Assembly: GCA_002361485.1 (NCBI GenBank)
Contig: DESZ01000008.1
Location: forward strand, 1-64,000
DNA from: Cyanobacteria bacterium UBA3301
GTDB lineage: Bacteria; Cyanobacteriota; Vampirovibrionia; Gastranaerophilales; Gastranaerophilaceae
DNA: 64,000 nt
Reading direction: 5' to 3'
Below the pieces are notes generated by a model. That model was given only the letters and a program-made list of their open reading frames with translations, was not told the origin of the DNA and made no database searches. The stretch's first letter is position 1, and each line of letters starts with the position of its first letter. The position numbers and the translations under genes are program-made. Below are positions 1 through 8,856 of the stretch, piece after piece.

Positions 1-1
1 T

Positions 2-640
2 AAAGAAGGTAAATTCATTATTCAACCGAGATTATTTATGAGTTACTCGTTTGTAAATTCTTTTGACTATACAAATTCTGCAGGAGTCAGAATTGATTCT
101 GATCCTATGCACACTGTTCAGATTAACCCGTCAATAAGATTTATTGGAAACACTAAAGGCGGATGGCAGCCATATGCATCTGTTGGTATGGTTTGGAATT
201 TACTTAACGAAACAAATGCAACTGCAGATGGGGTAAAACTTCCTGAAATGCATACGAAACCTTATGTAGAATATGGTGTCGGGTTGCAAAGAACCTGGGC
301 GGATAAATTCTCTGCTTACGGGCAAGCTATGTTAAGACACGGAGGAAGAAACGGTGTTGCATTAACCTTCGGTTTTAGATGGGCAATAGGTAAAGGGGTA
401 AATGACAAACAGGATAAGCTGAAGGTCAGAGAACAGGAAGTCAAAAGGGCAAGCAAAACCCTCTCCCACCAAAATGAACCTGCAACTGAGGGGAACAGAA
501 AAGTTCTAAAACAACTTTCTCCAACCCAAAAACAAAAATTAGCAAACACCACTACTATCGTGAATAATATTTACCCCCAAAAAGCACATCTTGAACATAC
601 AACCCACACAACAATGAATGCAAATGTTGAGAAGTTATAA
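2..640 (+). CDS. Autotransporter-type outer-membrane beta-barrel protein, C-terminal part
   Basis: The frame is already open at the left edge, so this is the 3' end of a longer gene. About 125 residues show the alternating polar/aromatic strands of an autotransporter beta-domain, ending in a typical last strand (G-V-A-L-T-F-G-F-R-W at about nt 350-382). Such barrels insert in the outer membrane and anchor or export a passenger domain, which would lie outside the window. The protein does not stop at the aromatic terminal strand: about 85 polar, Lys/Gln/Thr-rich residues follow. That is unusual, because the BAM signal is normally at the extreme C-terminus. The family call rests on strand pattern only. 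A porin-like barrel is the alternative. Confidence 0.65.
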   Translation, partial: KEGKFIIQPRLFMSYSFVNSFDYTNSAGVRIDSDPMHTVQINPSIRFIGNTKGGWQPYASVGMVWNLLNETNATADGVKLPEMHTKPYVEYGVGLQRTWADKFSAYGQAMLRHGGRNGVALTFGFRWAIGKGVNDKQDKLKVREQEVKRASKTLSHQNEPATEGNRKVLKQLSPTQKQKLANTTTIVNNIYPQKAHLEHTTHTTMNANVEKL

Positions 641-688
641 TACACATTAATTAAAATTATAAAAAGCGTAAATATACATTTATTATTT

Positions 689-719
689 GGTGAGGGACGG
701 CAAGCTCTCACCATTTTTA
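689..719. terminator. Weak intrinsic terminator between convergent genes
   Basis: GGTGAG (689-694) pairs with CTCACC (707-712), followed by an ATTTTTAT tract. It lies between the barrel gene and the convergent murC. Confidence 0.45.
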
Positions 720-728
720 TAAAATAAA

Positions 729-2129
729 TTATGCATTAATTTTTTCACTAAATTTCAACAATTCCGAACCGAGTTTGGTTATTGTTCCCGCTCCAAGTCC
801 TATTACAATGTCATTTGGTCTTAAATCCTTATATAATTCTTGCGCAACCTGTTCCATACTACCTGCAATATGCCGACACGGAATTTCTGATTTTTCAGTA
901 AATTCATTTACAAAAGCTTGAGCATTAACACCGACAATTTCATCTTCACAAGCTGCATATACATCTGTTACGACAAGTTCATCCACCCCATCAAAGGCCT
1001 CCATAAATTCGTTCCATAAATTTTGAAAACGTGAATATCTGTGCGGCTGAAAAACAGCAATTATTCTTTTATCCTTAAAAGATTTTGAGCAAGATAAAGT
1101 TGCCTTAATTTCTGTCGGATGGTGCGCATAATCATCATAAATTTCCACACCGTTAAATTCTCCTACTTTTTCAAAACGTCTTCCCATGCCCGTAAAAGTT
1201 TCAAAATGCGAATTTACTAAATTCATATCAACACCTGCAATATGCAAGCTTGACCATACAGCAAGAGAGTTATAAACATTATGAACACCTTTTAGTGTAA
1301 TTTTTAGATTTGTTTGGAACTCATCCTTATAATAAATGTCAAAAGTCGTAAAATCTTGCCCGTAGCTGATATTTCTGGCACAATAATCGGTATTTCCGCC
1401 GATAGAATAAGTTATAAATTTTGCATTATGCGCCAATTCATGCACCGAAAAATATTTTACAAGTCTTTTTACCCCTTCATTATCCATATTGGCAAGAATT
1501 ATACCGTTTTCCCTCATATTAGAAATAAATGTTTCAAAGGTTTCCAATATAGATTCCAAACCGTTTTTATAAAAGTCCAAATGATCAGGTTCTAAATTGT
1601 TTACAACAACCAAATTTGGAGAATATTTAACAATAGTTCCGTCGCTTTCATCAAGTTCAGCTATAAAATATTTTTCATGCCCGCAATTAGCATTCGTATG
1701 AATATCAGGAATAATTCCGCCTACAACATAAGACGGCTTTAACCCTGCTTTTTCCAAAACATAAGAGCATAAACCTGAAGTTGTTGTTTTGCCGTGTGTG
1801 CCTGAATATCCTATGAAATATTCTTCCCCTCTTGATATTTCTGCTAATAAATCCGAACGATGCCAAATTGGCAAACCTAAACGTTTTGCTTTTAGTATTT
1901 CAGGGTTGTATTCTCTTATTGCGGTACTTGCAACGACAATACAATCATCCGGAACATTATCTTCACTGTGGCCTATATAAACTTTAGCGCCTAAATCACG
2001 TACACCTTTTACATACTTGCTGTCATTTATATCCGAGCCTGACACTTCATACCCGTTTTGTAACAAGTATTTTGCCAAACCGCTCATACCTACACCGCCT
2101 ATTGCAATAAAATGATATTTATTCTTCAC
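729..2129 (-). CDS. murC: UDP-N-acetylmuramate--L-alanine ligase MurC
   Basis: This cytoplasmic enzyme uses ATP to add L-Ala to UDP-MurNAc, the first step of the peptidoglycan stem peptide. The sequence shows the N-terminal Rossmann motif (IGGVGMSGLA, near residues 9-19), the Mur-ligase P-loop (GTHGKTTTS), the central ligase domain, and the C-terminal signatures DDYAHHPTEI and FQPHRYSR that distinguish MurC from other Mur ligases. The length of 466 residues is normal. The start codon is GTG, with an AAAGGG tract about 10 nt upstream; no better ATG lies nearby. No murB, ddl or ftsQ follows, so it is not part of the usual mur/fts cluster. Peptidoglycan synthesis is also implied by the transglycosylase and the VanX-like enzyme elsewhere in the window. 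Confidence 0.96.
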   Translation of the reverse strand: MKNKYHFIAIGGVGMSGLAKYLLQNGYEVSGSDINDSKYVKGVRDLGAKVYIGHSEDNVPDDCIVVASTAIREYNPEILKAKRLGLPIWHRSDLLAEISRGEEYFIGYSGTHGKTTTSGLCSYVLEKAGLKPSYVVGGIIPDIHTNANCGHEKYFIAELDESDGTIVKYSPNLVVVNNLEPDHLDFYKNGLESILETFETFISNMRENGIILANMDNEGVKRLVKYFSVHELAHNAKFITYSIGGNTDYCARNISYGQDFTTFDIYYKDEFQTNLKITLKGVHNVYNSLAVWSSLHIAGVDMNLVNSHFETFTGMGRRFEKVGEFNGVEIYDDYAHHPTEIKATLSCSKSFKDKRIIAVFQPHRYSRFQNLWNEFMEAFDGVDELVVTDVYAACEDEIVGVNAQAFVNEFTEKSEIPCRHIAGSMEQVAQELYKDLRPNDIVIGLGAGTITKLGSELLKFSEKINA

Positions 2130-2238
2130 TTCTTATATCCCTTTATTCTATTCTTAACTAAAGCTATTATAATACTAAAATAATATTTATTATTAAATTT
2201 TAAAAATTTTTACATTACCTGTGACTATAGAACCATTC

Positions 2239-2266
2239 TTGCAAATATGTATTTAAGATGTAATAT
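2239..2266 (+). promoter_or_regulatory. Predicted sigma-70 promoter placing the start site at the ATG
   Basis: TTGCAA (2239-2244), a 16-nt spacer and TAATAT (2261-2266). The -10 box ends 6 nt before the ATG of the PAP2 gene and no Shine-Dalgarno sequence is present, so a leaderless transcript is predicted. Confidence 0.5.
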
Positions 2267-2272
2267 TTTTAT

Positions 2273-3256
2273 ATGTCTATTTTGGTTAACAGTAGTTGGA
2301 TAAATCCGCAAATTGATTTTTTGTTATGGATTCAAAATATAAGGCTTCATGTTGGAACGGGACTTGATTTGTTCTTTTTAAAAGCGACAATGTTTGGCGA
2401 ATTTTTTCTCTCAACATTATTAATTTCCGTAATATATTGGTGCATAGATTCTCATGCAGGAGTTTATTTATTTAGTTTAAATTCAATCAGTCTTATGTTT
2501 TCACAACTGTTTAAAATGATGGCTTGTGTTTATCGTCCATGGATATTGAATGACAAAATAAAACCTGTTGAAGCAGCTATGAGATTTGCAAGCGGTTATT
2601 CGTTTCCAAGCGGTCATTCTGCAATAGCATCTTCCGCATTGGGAGGTACTGCCTTTGTATACAGAAAAAAAATATGGCTGTGCATAACTCTTATTATACT
2701 TATTTTATTTGTCGGAATATCAAGAATGTACCTTGGAGTGCATACTCCTCAAGATGTTGTTACGGGAATACTAACGGGATTTGTTTTAATTTTCATCATA
2801 GATACAATAATAAATTGGTGCGAAAAAGATAAAAACAGATACATTTATTTTCTTATCTGTGCAAATATTTTTGCTATTGCTTGTTTAGCCATCATATTAC
2901 TTAAACAATATCCGACAGATTATGTAAACGGTAAATTACTTGTAAATCCTCAAAGAGCAATTTATAAATCTATTATTTCTTACGGATGGACAATGGGCTT
3001 GCTTAACGGAGTTATAATATTAAGACGCTTTTTTGACTTTGATGCAAAAAAAGGTTCCATTGCAACAAAATGCATTAGAGGTCTGGGCGGCTTTGCCTGT
3101 CTTGGAATTTATTTATATATTTTGGATGAATTTATTTTCCCAAAAGCACACAACTATATAATCGCTTTTATTATCCCGCTAATCGGAGGATTGTTCATAA
3201 CTGCGATTTATCCTTATATTGCAACAAAAATTGAACAAAAATTTGCTAAAAAATAA
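2273..3256 (+). CDS. PAP2-family membrane phosphatase
   Basis: This is an integral membrane phosphatase of the PAP2 superfamily, which dephosphorylates lipid phosphates such as phosphatidate or undecaprenyl pyrophosphate at the membrane surface. All three signature motifs are present: K81-x6-R88-P89, P112-S-G-H115, and S150-R151-x5-H157-x3-D161, with H115 and H157 as the catalytic histidines. Multiple hydrophobic segments flank them, and three further helices follow residue 170, making it longer (327 aa) than minimal PAP2 proteins. The start is the ATG directly after a -10-like TAATAT plus six bases. No Shine-Dalgarno is seen. Substrate cannot be assigned; UppP-like recycling of the peptidoglycan carrier is plausible next to murC but unproven. 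Confidence 0.88.
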   Translation: MSILVNSSWINPQIDFLLWIQNIRLHVGTGLDLFFLKATMFGEFFLSTLLISVIYWCIDSHAGVYLFSLNSISLMFSQLFKMMACVYRPWILNDKIKPVEAAMRFASGYSFPSGHSAIASSALGGTAFVYRKKIWLCITLIILILFVGISRMYLGVHTPQDVVTGILTGFVLIFIIDTIINWCEKDKNRYIYFLICANIFAIACLAIILLKQYPTDYVNGKLLVNPQRAIYKSIISYGWTMGLLNGVIILRRFFDFDAKKGSIATKCIRGLGGFACLGIYLYILDEFIFPKAHNYIIAFIIPLIGGLFITAIYPYIATKIEQKFAKK

Positions 3257-3257
3257 A

Positions 3258-3533
3258 CTATGCAATATAAGAAATTTTATTATCTTTTAATTCTTGTGAA
3301 ATTCTTGCAGCAGCAGCTTTTTCCTGAGCAGAAGCTATCTGATATAATAATTGATTTTGAGCATTACTCATCGCAAATTGAGTGTCCATATGATTAAGCA
3401 TAGCCAAATCCCCGCCAAAACTCGGCAGCGAACGGCACATATTCATCATTGCCATATTATTCTGCATCATTGCCCACTGTGCATTATGCATTTGAGAAAT
3501 CGCATTCAATCTTGCCATTAAACTTACTAACAT
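3258..3533 (-). CDS. Small methionine-rich protein of unknown function
   Basis: About 91 residues with many Met, Gln, Asn and Ala residues. There is no signal peptide and no membrane span; the C-terminal half (LLYQIASAQEKAAAARISQEL) is predicted helical. The ATG at 3533 is preferred over the adjacent in-frame TTG because GAGG lies 5 nt upstream of it. The gene ends two bases from the convergent PAP2 gene. I do not recognise the family. The helical, Met-rich composition could suit a small structural or chaperone-like protein, but this is only composition. The good ribosome site and compact packing support it as a real gene. Confidence 0.6.
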   Translation of the reverse strand: MLVSLMARLNAISQMHNAQWAMMQNNMAMMNMCRSLPSFGGDLAMLNHMDTQFAMSNAQNQLLYQIASAQEKAAAARISQELKDNKISYIA

Positions 3534-3750
3534 CAATACCTCATAAACTAACTTCTACAAGTGTAGTATAAAATTATTTTTTATTTTTTGCAAGCTTTTT
3601 TAAAAAATATTAAAATTTATTAATTTTCAAATAACATTTATTATTTCATTACAAAAAAATAAACTGACAAGAATATACATTCACAATACCAAAAATTTGC
3701 TTATATAATATAAACTTTCCGTCAAAATTATTAAAAAAGGAGTTAATATA

Positions 3751-4416
3751 ATGGAATCTGCTATAAAAATACTTTTGGTCGAAGATTATAAGCTTATGCG
3801 TGTCGGTTTAAAATCATTATTCGACGACACAAAGGAAATTGAAGTAACATCAGAAGCCCAAAACGGTAAAGATGCAATTGAAAAATATAAAACTTCACAT
3901 CCGGACGTAACATTAATGGATATAGGTTTGCCTGATATTAGCGGAATAGATGCTGCAAAACAAATTCTTGAAATGGACACTGATGCCAAAATTATAATGC
4001 TTACTTCTCATTTGAGCGAAAAGGAAGTCATTGACTCATTAGAATCAGGTGCTTGTGCTTATGTTATGAAAGACATTAATACAGATATTCTTAAGATGAT
4101 TATAAAAACCATACAAGACGGCGCAATATGGATTGACCCGCTTGCAGTTCCATTCTTACGCGATAAAAACAGAGCAATAATTCCGCAAAGGCAGATGTCA
4201 CGCGCTGTTTTCAGGCAGCAGCATGCAGACTTAACACAAAGAGAATATGAAGTGTTAAAGCTTATTGTTGACGGGAAATCCAACAACGAAATTGCGGAAG
4301 AACTGACAATATCTTCGCACACAGCAAAAGCGCATGTATGTAACATTATTCAAAAACTGCTTGTTGATGACAGAACCCAAGCTGCGGTTAAAGCGCTCAA
4401 AGAAGGCTTGGTTTAA
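3751..4416 (+). CDS. NarL/FixJ-family response regulator
   Basis: A two-component transcription factor. The N-terminal receiver domain has the acidic pair E11/D12, phospho-acceptor D57 (in LMDIGLPD), T85 and K107. The C-terminal LuxR-type helix-turn-helix begins near residue 161 (LTQREYEVLKLI) and contains the recognition helix region around SSHTAKAHVCNII. A linker of about 35 residues joins them. An AAAAGGAG ribosome site lies about 10 nt before the ATG. No kinase gene is adjacent, so its partner is unknown; the kinase at 40.7 kb sits beside its own regulator. The gene is isolated between a small convergent gene and a bidirectional terminator. Confidence 0.92.
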   Translation: MESAIKILLVEDYKLMRVGLKSLFDDTKEIEVTSEAQNGKDAIEKYKTSHPDVTLMDIGLPDISGIDAAKQILEMDTDAKIIMLTSHLSEKEVIDSLESGACAYVMKDINTDILKMIIKTIQDGAIWIDPLAVPFLRDKNRAIIPQRQMSRAVFRQQHADLTQREYEVLKLIVDGKSNNEIAEELTISSHTAKAHVCNIIQKLLVDDRTQAAVKALKEGLV

Positions 4417-4488
4417 TATCAAACACCTACCCGCAAACAATCAAATTAGTATAAGAATTTAATAATTTATATCCGTTTTGTTAAAAAC

Positions 4489-4522
4489 AAAACGCGCACA
4501 AAAAAATTTCTGCGCGCGTTTT
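4489..4522. terminator. Bidirectional intrinsic terminator
   Basis: AAAACGCGCACA (4489-4500) pairs with TGCGCGCGTTTT (4511-4522) with one A-C mismatch. T tracts on both strands serve the convergent regulator and nusA genes. Confidence 0.8.
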
Positions 4523-4540
4523 ATAAATATTAAAAATCAT

Positions 4541-5800
4541 TTATTCTTCTGTTGCGTCTTCATCTGCAACTTCTTCAGTTTCTTCTGCTTGTTGAAGATC
4601 CTCCTCGTCATATGCTTGTTGATTCATTTCTTCTTCAATTTCCTGTTGAAGTTCATCTGATTCAAAAGTTTCTTCTGTCTCAGATTCTTCATCATATTGA
4701 GGTTCATTATTGTAGTCTTGAGCTTCGGCTTCCGCTCTTTCCATCTGAGAAACTGATTTAATATCAATTTTCCAATCAGTTAATTTATGTGCCAATCTTA
4801 CGTTTTGCCCTTCACGACCTATTGCTAAAGATAATTGATCATCCGGAACAACAACAAGAGCTTCATGGTTTTCTTCATCATCTGCCATAATATCAACAGA
4901 CACTACTCTTGCAGGTGATAGCGCGTTTACAATATATTCAACAGGATCAAGCGAATATCTTACAATATCAATTTTTTCGTTTTTCAGTTCGCCCACGATT
5001 GTTTGAATTCTTGTACCTCTAGGCCCGATACAAGCGCCTACGGAATCGACTTCAGGGTCATTTGACCATACTGCAATCTTTGTTCTGTAACCTGCTTCAC
5101 GAGAAATTGATTTAATTTCAACAATTCCGTCTTCAATTTCAGGGACTTCAAGTTCAAACAATTCTCTGACGATTTCAGGATGAGCATGGGAAACTATTAC
5201 TTGCGGTAATCTTGTTGTTTCTTTTACGTTCAAAACAAATACTCTTATTCTGTTACCCGGCTTATAATATTCTCCGGGGATTTGTTCTTTTCTCGGCATT
5301 ATCGCATCTATTTTACCGATATTTACTATTACATTTCGTCTTTCATCTACTTTTTGAATAATACCTGTTATCAAAGTACCTTTTTTATCAAGAAATTCAT
5401 TTAATACAAGGTTTCTTTCCGCTTCGCGGATTCTTTGAGTCAAAACCTGATTAGCTGCCTGAGCAGCAATTCTACCAAACTGTTCAGGAGTAACTTCCAA
5501 TCTTACTTCATCACCTACTTCTACATCTTCATCAATTTCTTTTGCTTCAGCCAATGAAATTTCATTCTCTTCATCTTCAACCTTTTCTACAACGGTCTTT
5601 CCTTTAAAAATACCAATTTCACCTGCTTGTTCATCCAAAATTGCCTCAACATTTTCGATTTCTTTTACTCTTAAATGTTTTTTGTAAGCAGCTACCATTG
5701 CATCACATAATGAAGAAACGATTACTTCTCTTGAGATACCCTTTTCTCTTTCCAATTCTTCAAAAACTTCGTTTAAGTTTCCTGCTCCGATTTTAATCAT
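4541..5800 (-). CDS. nusA: Transcription termination/antitermination protein NusA
   Basis: NusA binds RNA polymerase and nascent RNA and tunes pausing, intrinsic termination and antitermination. Visible domains in order are the N-terminal polymerase-binding domain (LNEVFEELEREKGIS), an S1 domain near residues 130-200, KH1 (SVGACIGPRGTRIQTIVGEL) and KH2 (LSLAIGREGQNVRLAHKL). After KH2 there is a tail of about 70 Glu/Asp/Gln-rich residues instead of the two folded acidic repeats of the E. coli protein. The 419-residue length fits the short, non-proteobacterial form. It follows rimP by 14 nt with an AAAAGGAG ribosome site. Unlike the common arrangement, infB does not follow; a terminator and a convergent gene do. 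Confidence 0.96.
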   Translation of the reverse strand: MIKIGAGNLNEVFEELEREKGISREVIVSSLCDAMVAAYKKHLRVKEIENVEAILDEQAGEIGIFKGKTVVEKVEDEENEISLAEAKEIDEDVEVGDEVRLEVTPEQFGRIAAQAANQVLTQRIREAERNLVLNEFLDKKGTLITGIIQKVDERRNVIVNIGKIDAIMPRKEQIPGEYYKPGNRIRVFVLNVKETTRLPQVIVSHAHPEIVRELFELEVPEIEDGIVEIKSISREAGYRTKIAVWSNDPEVDSVGACIGPRGTRIQTIVGELKNEKIDIVRYSLDPVEYIVNALSPARVVSVDIMADDEENHEALVVVPDDQLSLAIGREGQNVRLAHKLTDWKIDIKSVSQMERAEAEAQDYNNEPQYDEESETEETFESDELQQEIEEEMNQQAYDEEDLQQAEETEEVADEDATEE

Positions 5801-5814
5801 GTTTATTCTCCTTT

Positions 5815-6297
5815 TTAATCTATATACAATTTCGCTGATTGAATATTGTCTTTTGGAATTTTTAATTCCTGACCGTCATCAAATCTGAAAAACGTAAGCC
5901 CTTCGTTAGTATCGTAATCTACAAGTTCGCCTTTGAAAATCTTTTCTGTTTCACCTTCTAAAGGCTCTTTTAACTTGATACTGATTCTGCGGCCTTTGAA
6001 TATGATAAATTCTTTTTCTGACTTGAATTTTCTTTCTAATCCCGGGGAAGATACTTCAAGATAATACTTAACAGGAATCAATTCATCCAAAAATCCTTCC
6101 AAACTCCTTGTAACATTTTCACAATCGTCCAATGTAATTTCCCGTTCTTTTGAATATAAGAAAATACGCAAAAACCATCTGTGATTTTCTTTTGAAAAAT
6201 CAATTTCAATAGGAACAAGATTAAATCGCATTGCCGTATTTTCAATTAACGGTGTAATAGTTTCAAGAATTTCAAATCTATTAATATCCTGTTTCAT
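5815..6297 (-). CDS. rimP: Ribosome maturation factor RimP
   Basis: RimP assists 30S subunit assembly around S12. The protein shows the N-terminal alpha/beta domain (EILETITPLIENTA, VPIEIDF), the conserved YYLEVSSPGLERKF segment and the C-terminal SH3-like domain (GRRISIKLKEPLEG, FKGELVDY, IPKDNIQSAKL). The ATG at 6297 is chosen because GGAAGGA lies about 8 nt upstream and the frame further upstream translates to AT-rich non-homologous sequence. This gives 160 residues, the usual size. It is the first gene of a rimP-nusA operon, an order conserved across bacteria, and its leader carries a strong hairpin followed by T6. Confidence 0.95.
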   Translation of the reverse strand: MKQDINRFEILETITPLIENTAMRFNLVPIEIDFSKENHRWFLRIFLYSKEREITLDDCENVTRSLEGFLDELIPVKYYLEVSSPGLERKFKSEKEFIIFKGRRISIKLKEPLEGETEKIFKGELVDYDTNEGLTFFRFDDGQELKIPKDNIQSAKLYID

Positions 6298-6319
6298 CTT
6301 CAGTCCTTCCATATTACTG

Positions 6320-6347
6320 AAAAAAGAACGGGTTCTCCGTTCTTTTT
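6320..6347 (-). terminator. Intrinsic terminator in the rimP-nusA leader
   Basis: On the minus strand AAAAAGAACGG and CCGTTCTTTTTT form an 11-bp stem with a 5-nt loop followed by T6. It lies about 25-50 nt upstream of the rimP ATG and downstream of a plausible promoter. It could end the GH57 transcript, act as an attenuator of rimP-nusA, or both. Confidence 0.8.
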
Positions 6348-6377
6348 GAAACGCAAATCTCTCGACTGCATATAATA

Positions 6378-6406
6378 ATATTATTATATTATATATAAAA
6401 TGTAAA
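6378..6406 (-). promoter_or_regulatory. Candidate rimP-nusA promoter
   Basis: On the minus strand TTTACA (6401-6406), a 17-nt spacer and TAATAT (6378-6383). The region is very AT-rich, so chance matches are likely. Confidence 0.35.
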
Positions 6407-6441
6407 GCATTATATTTTTTAAATTTACATTTATACAAACT

Positions 6442-8697
6442 TTATTTCTTAGAAACTGCAACAGGACGTTCAACTGACAATATCATTTCATTCGGAATAT
6501 AAAAATCGGTCATTCCGTAATTTGCGTTAACAAACAAAAATTCTAAAAATTCACCTTCTGATACTTCAAAAACTTCAAACGGAATTCTCAATTCCAAAAC
6601 TTCATCATAAGAGGTTTCCATGCACTTATAATTCCCCAAAACCCACATATCTCCGGGGATAGCTTTAACAATACGAAGAAATCTCAATTCATCATCCCGT
6701 ATCGATATCTGAATTTCATTATGAAATTTTTCCATTGCAATAGGTGAAACGTTTGAGGATTTATTTACTAAACGAATAGGCGACAAGGCTTGCTTTCTTC
6801 CTGATTTTCGCAGATATATGTACATTTGATAAGTTCGGTTTAACGGACTTGAATTGTTTTTTATATATTTATTCAGATAAAATCTCAAATAAAAATTATC
6901 ATTATCATTACCGTATTTAATTTTTTCAAACAATTTTGATTCTCTTAACACAGGGCCGTCAGGAATTTCTATACAGCCAGCATTTTCCCAACCCTTTGAA
7001 TTCTCTTTTCCGGTTATTTTTGGGCTGATTAGCGCTGTCGGATAATTAGATGGTGCAGATGGTGAAATATCAGTTAACGGGTCATCCAAAAATTTTGGAG
7101 TATCCAAATCAAAATAACGATATATATTTTTTAAGTGATTTCTGAAAATATAATCAAAAATACTGTCTCTGCCCGAATTATTCGGCTCTCCATACCACCA
7201 GAACCAATCACTGCCTTCACAAATAAATAATTCTGTTCTTGCATCTTCTATATTCGGATGAAGCGGTTCGCGTTTTACAAAAGCTGAAAAATCATCCCGT
7301 ACACGTTTTAAATAAGTCCAAGCCAAATCTTTTATCGGCTCGTTTATCCATAGTTTTAAATTTCTGTTGAAATTTGCACCGTATGCAATTTTTTTTATCG
7401 GCTTATGTTCCTTTGCTTTATCCAAATAATCACTTACTAAAACAGTTTCTAACGATTTGTCGGAACATATCAAGCCGTATAATGTTTTTAAAAATATATT
7501 TCCGTCTTCCGAGTAATTTTCCCAGCAATTTTCGCCATCCATTGCAATAGTCAGAATATGTTCTTTATCCGGAGAAGATAATATTTTACTTTGTATAACC
7601 TTTATACGATCATACAAATCATTTGCTGTCGCAACAGAATCATGATGTGCATATTCAAAATTTATAAGATTATATATTGTTGAATCCTTGAATAATAATT
7701 TAATATCATCATTTTGTGTTTTGTAAGAATATGTCTTTAATAAATGATAAGGATCCTCCAAGTACCCTTTGAAATCGTGTACAAACTCAAAATTTATTGA
7801 ATTCGCCAGAATCCCTTCATCTGAGACAGACCACTTGACCCCTAAATCGGAAAACATTTCAAGCGTTTTCTCGCTTATACATTGCTCTGAAGCCCAAACA
7901 CCCTGAGGACGTTTCCCAAAAATTTCTTCTATTCTGTCAAGAGCTTTTTTGGTTTGAATTTTTGCATCAAGCTCTGTTTTTAATTCTGATAAGGTATTCT
8001 CAGGATAATCTTTTCTTACTTCTTTATAATCCAACAGAATAGGTAGTATCGGGTGATAATACGGACTTGTTGTAATTTCAATTTTCCCTGAATTTAGGAG
8101 CTTTTTATATGTAGGGATAATCTTTTTTATTATTCCGCGCTGAATTTCAATAATTTCAATTCTGTCTTCTAGCGTATAGTTTTTTTTCTTTTTAACAAGC
8201 CTTTTTAGCTTTGAATCAGACTCTTTAAATGAAGGATCTATCCAAGCTAAATTAAATAATGCCATCAAATCGGAATACTGCTGATTGGTTAAAACATTTA
8301 CATCAGAATTACCATTATCTTGAACTATTCTATATAATTCGTGATATTGCGCATTCGGCAAAATCATTGTTTGATAATTTGCATCAAAAAAATTATTTAA
8401 AATAAATATTTTATCTTCATTACTTAATTTTTGAGTCGGAGTAACAGTTAACCTTGAATGGATATCATGCGCACCGTTTGCATAATCAATCAAAGCATCA
8501 ACAAGCGACGGAACAAGATTAAAATTTAATCTTAAATTATCAAATTTTTCCACCCACAATGACATATCAAGATAGTCCTTAACCGCATGCATTCTTACCC
8601 ACGGCATTAAATAATCGCCGTCAGGATTCAATTGATACACAGGCTGATGCATATGCCATACAAAAGCTATTGATAATTTTTTGGTTTGACTCATCAT
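6442..8697 (-). CDS. Glycoside hydrolase family 57 (alpha-amylase/amylopullulanase-like)
   Basis: GH57 enzymes hydrolyse or rearrange alpha-1,4 or alpha-1,6 glucans with retention. The family motifs are present: HMHQP near the N-terminus (residues 15-19), YYHPILP, GVWASEQ with E271 as probable nucleophile, and MDGENCWENY with D387 as probable acid/base. A GSDWFWWYGE segment precedes a C-terminal beta-rich domain of about 170 residues, as in amylopullulanase-type members. No signal peptide is visible, so it probably acts on cytoplasmic glycogen or maltodextrin. The double ATG at 8694/8697 is preferred to an upstream GTG. The ribosome site is weak. No glycogen genes are adjacent, so substrate specificity is inferred from the family only. 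Confidence 0.9.
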   Translation of the reverse strand: MMSQTKKLSIAFVWHMHQPVYQLNPDGDYLMPWVRMHAVKDYLDMSLWVEKFDNLRLNFNLVPSLVDALIDYANGAHDIHSRLTVTPTQKLSNEDKIFILNNFFDANYQTMILPNAQYHELYRIVQDNGNSDVNVLTNQQYSDLMALFNLAWIDPSFKESDSKLKRLVKKKKNYTLEDRIEIIEIQRGIIKKIIPTYKKLLNSGKIEITTSPYYHPILPILLDYKEVRKDYPENTLSELKTELDAKIQTKKALDRIEEIFGKRPQGVWASEQCISEKTLEMFSDLGVKWSVSDEGILANSINFEFVHDFKGYLEDPYHLLKTYSYKTQNDDIKLLFKDSTIYNLINFEYAHHDSVATANDLYDRIKVIQSKILSSPDKEHILTIAMDGENCWENYSEDGNIFLKTLYGLICSDKSLETVLVSDYLDKAKEHKPIKKIAYGANFNRNLKLWINEPIKDLAWTYLKRVRDDFSAFVKREPLHPNIEDARTELFICEGSDWFWWYGEPNNSGRDSIFDYIFRNHLKNIYRYFDLDTPKFLDDPLTDISPSAPSNYPTALISPKITGKENSKGWENAGCIEIPDGPVLRESKLFEKIKYGNDNDNFYLRFYLNKYIKNNSSPLNRTYQMYIYLRKSGRKQALSPIRLVNKSSNVSPIAMEKFHNEIQISIRDDELRFLRIVKAIPGDMWVLGNYKCMETSYDEVLELRIPFEVFEVSEGEFLEFLFVNANYGMTDFYIPNEMILSVERPVAVSKK

Positions 8698-8762
8698 TTT
8701 TTTATACTTAACCCTACAATTATATATTAGCACAAAAATTCATTCTTTAAGCTTTTGTAAAG

Positions 8763-8796
8763 ATTAGCATGCTAATAATCATGTTTTTGCTATACT
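8763..8796 (+). promoter_or_regulatory. Extended -10 promoter with a palindromic operator at -35
   Basis: A perfect 14-bp palindrome ATTAGCATGCTAAT (8763-8776) precedes TGC-TATACT (8788-8796), an extended -10 element. There is no -35 match; the palindrome occupies that position, which suggests a regulator-binding site controlling the AGCS symporter gene. Confidence 0.5.
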
Positions 8797-8856
8797 GTTA
8801 GTAGTACGAGGATAGATTGAAAAATTAATTTGATGCTGAAAGGATAAAATAGCACA

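Noticed and set aside
5815..6438. Longer RimP start giving a 207-residue protein
   Set aside because: The extra 47 residues translate the AT-rich leader and its hairpin; the ATG at 6297 has a better ribosome site and matches the family length.
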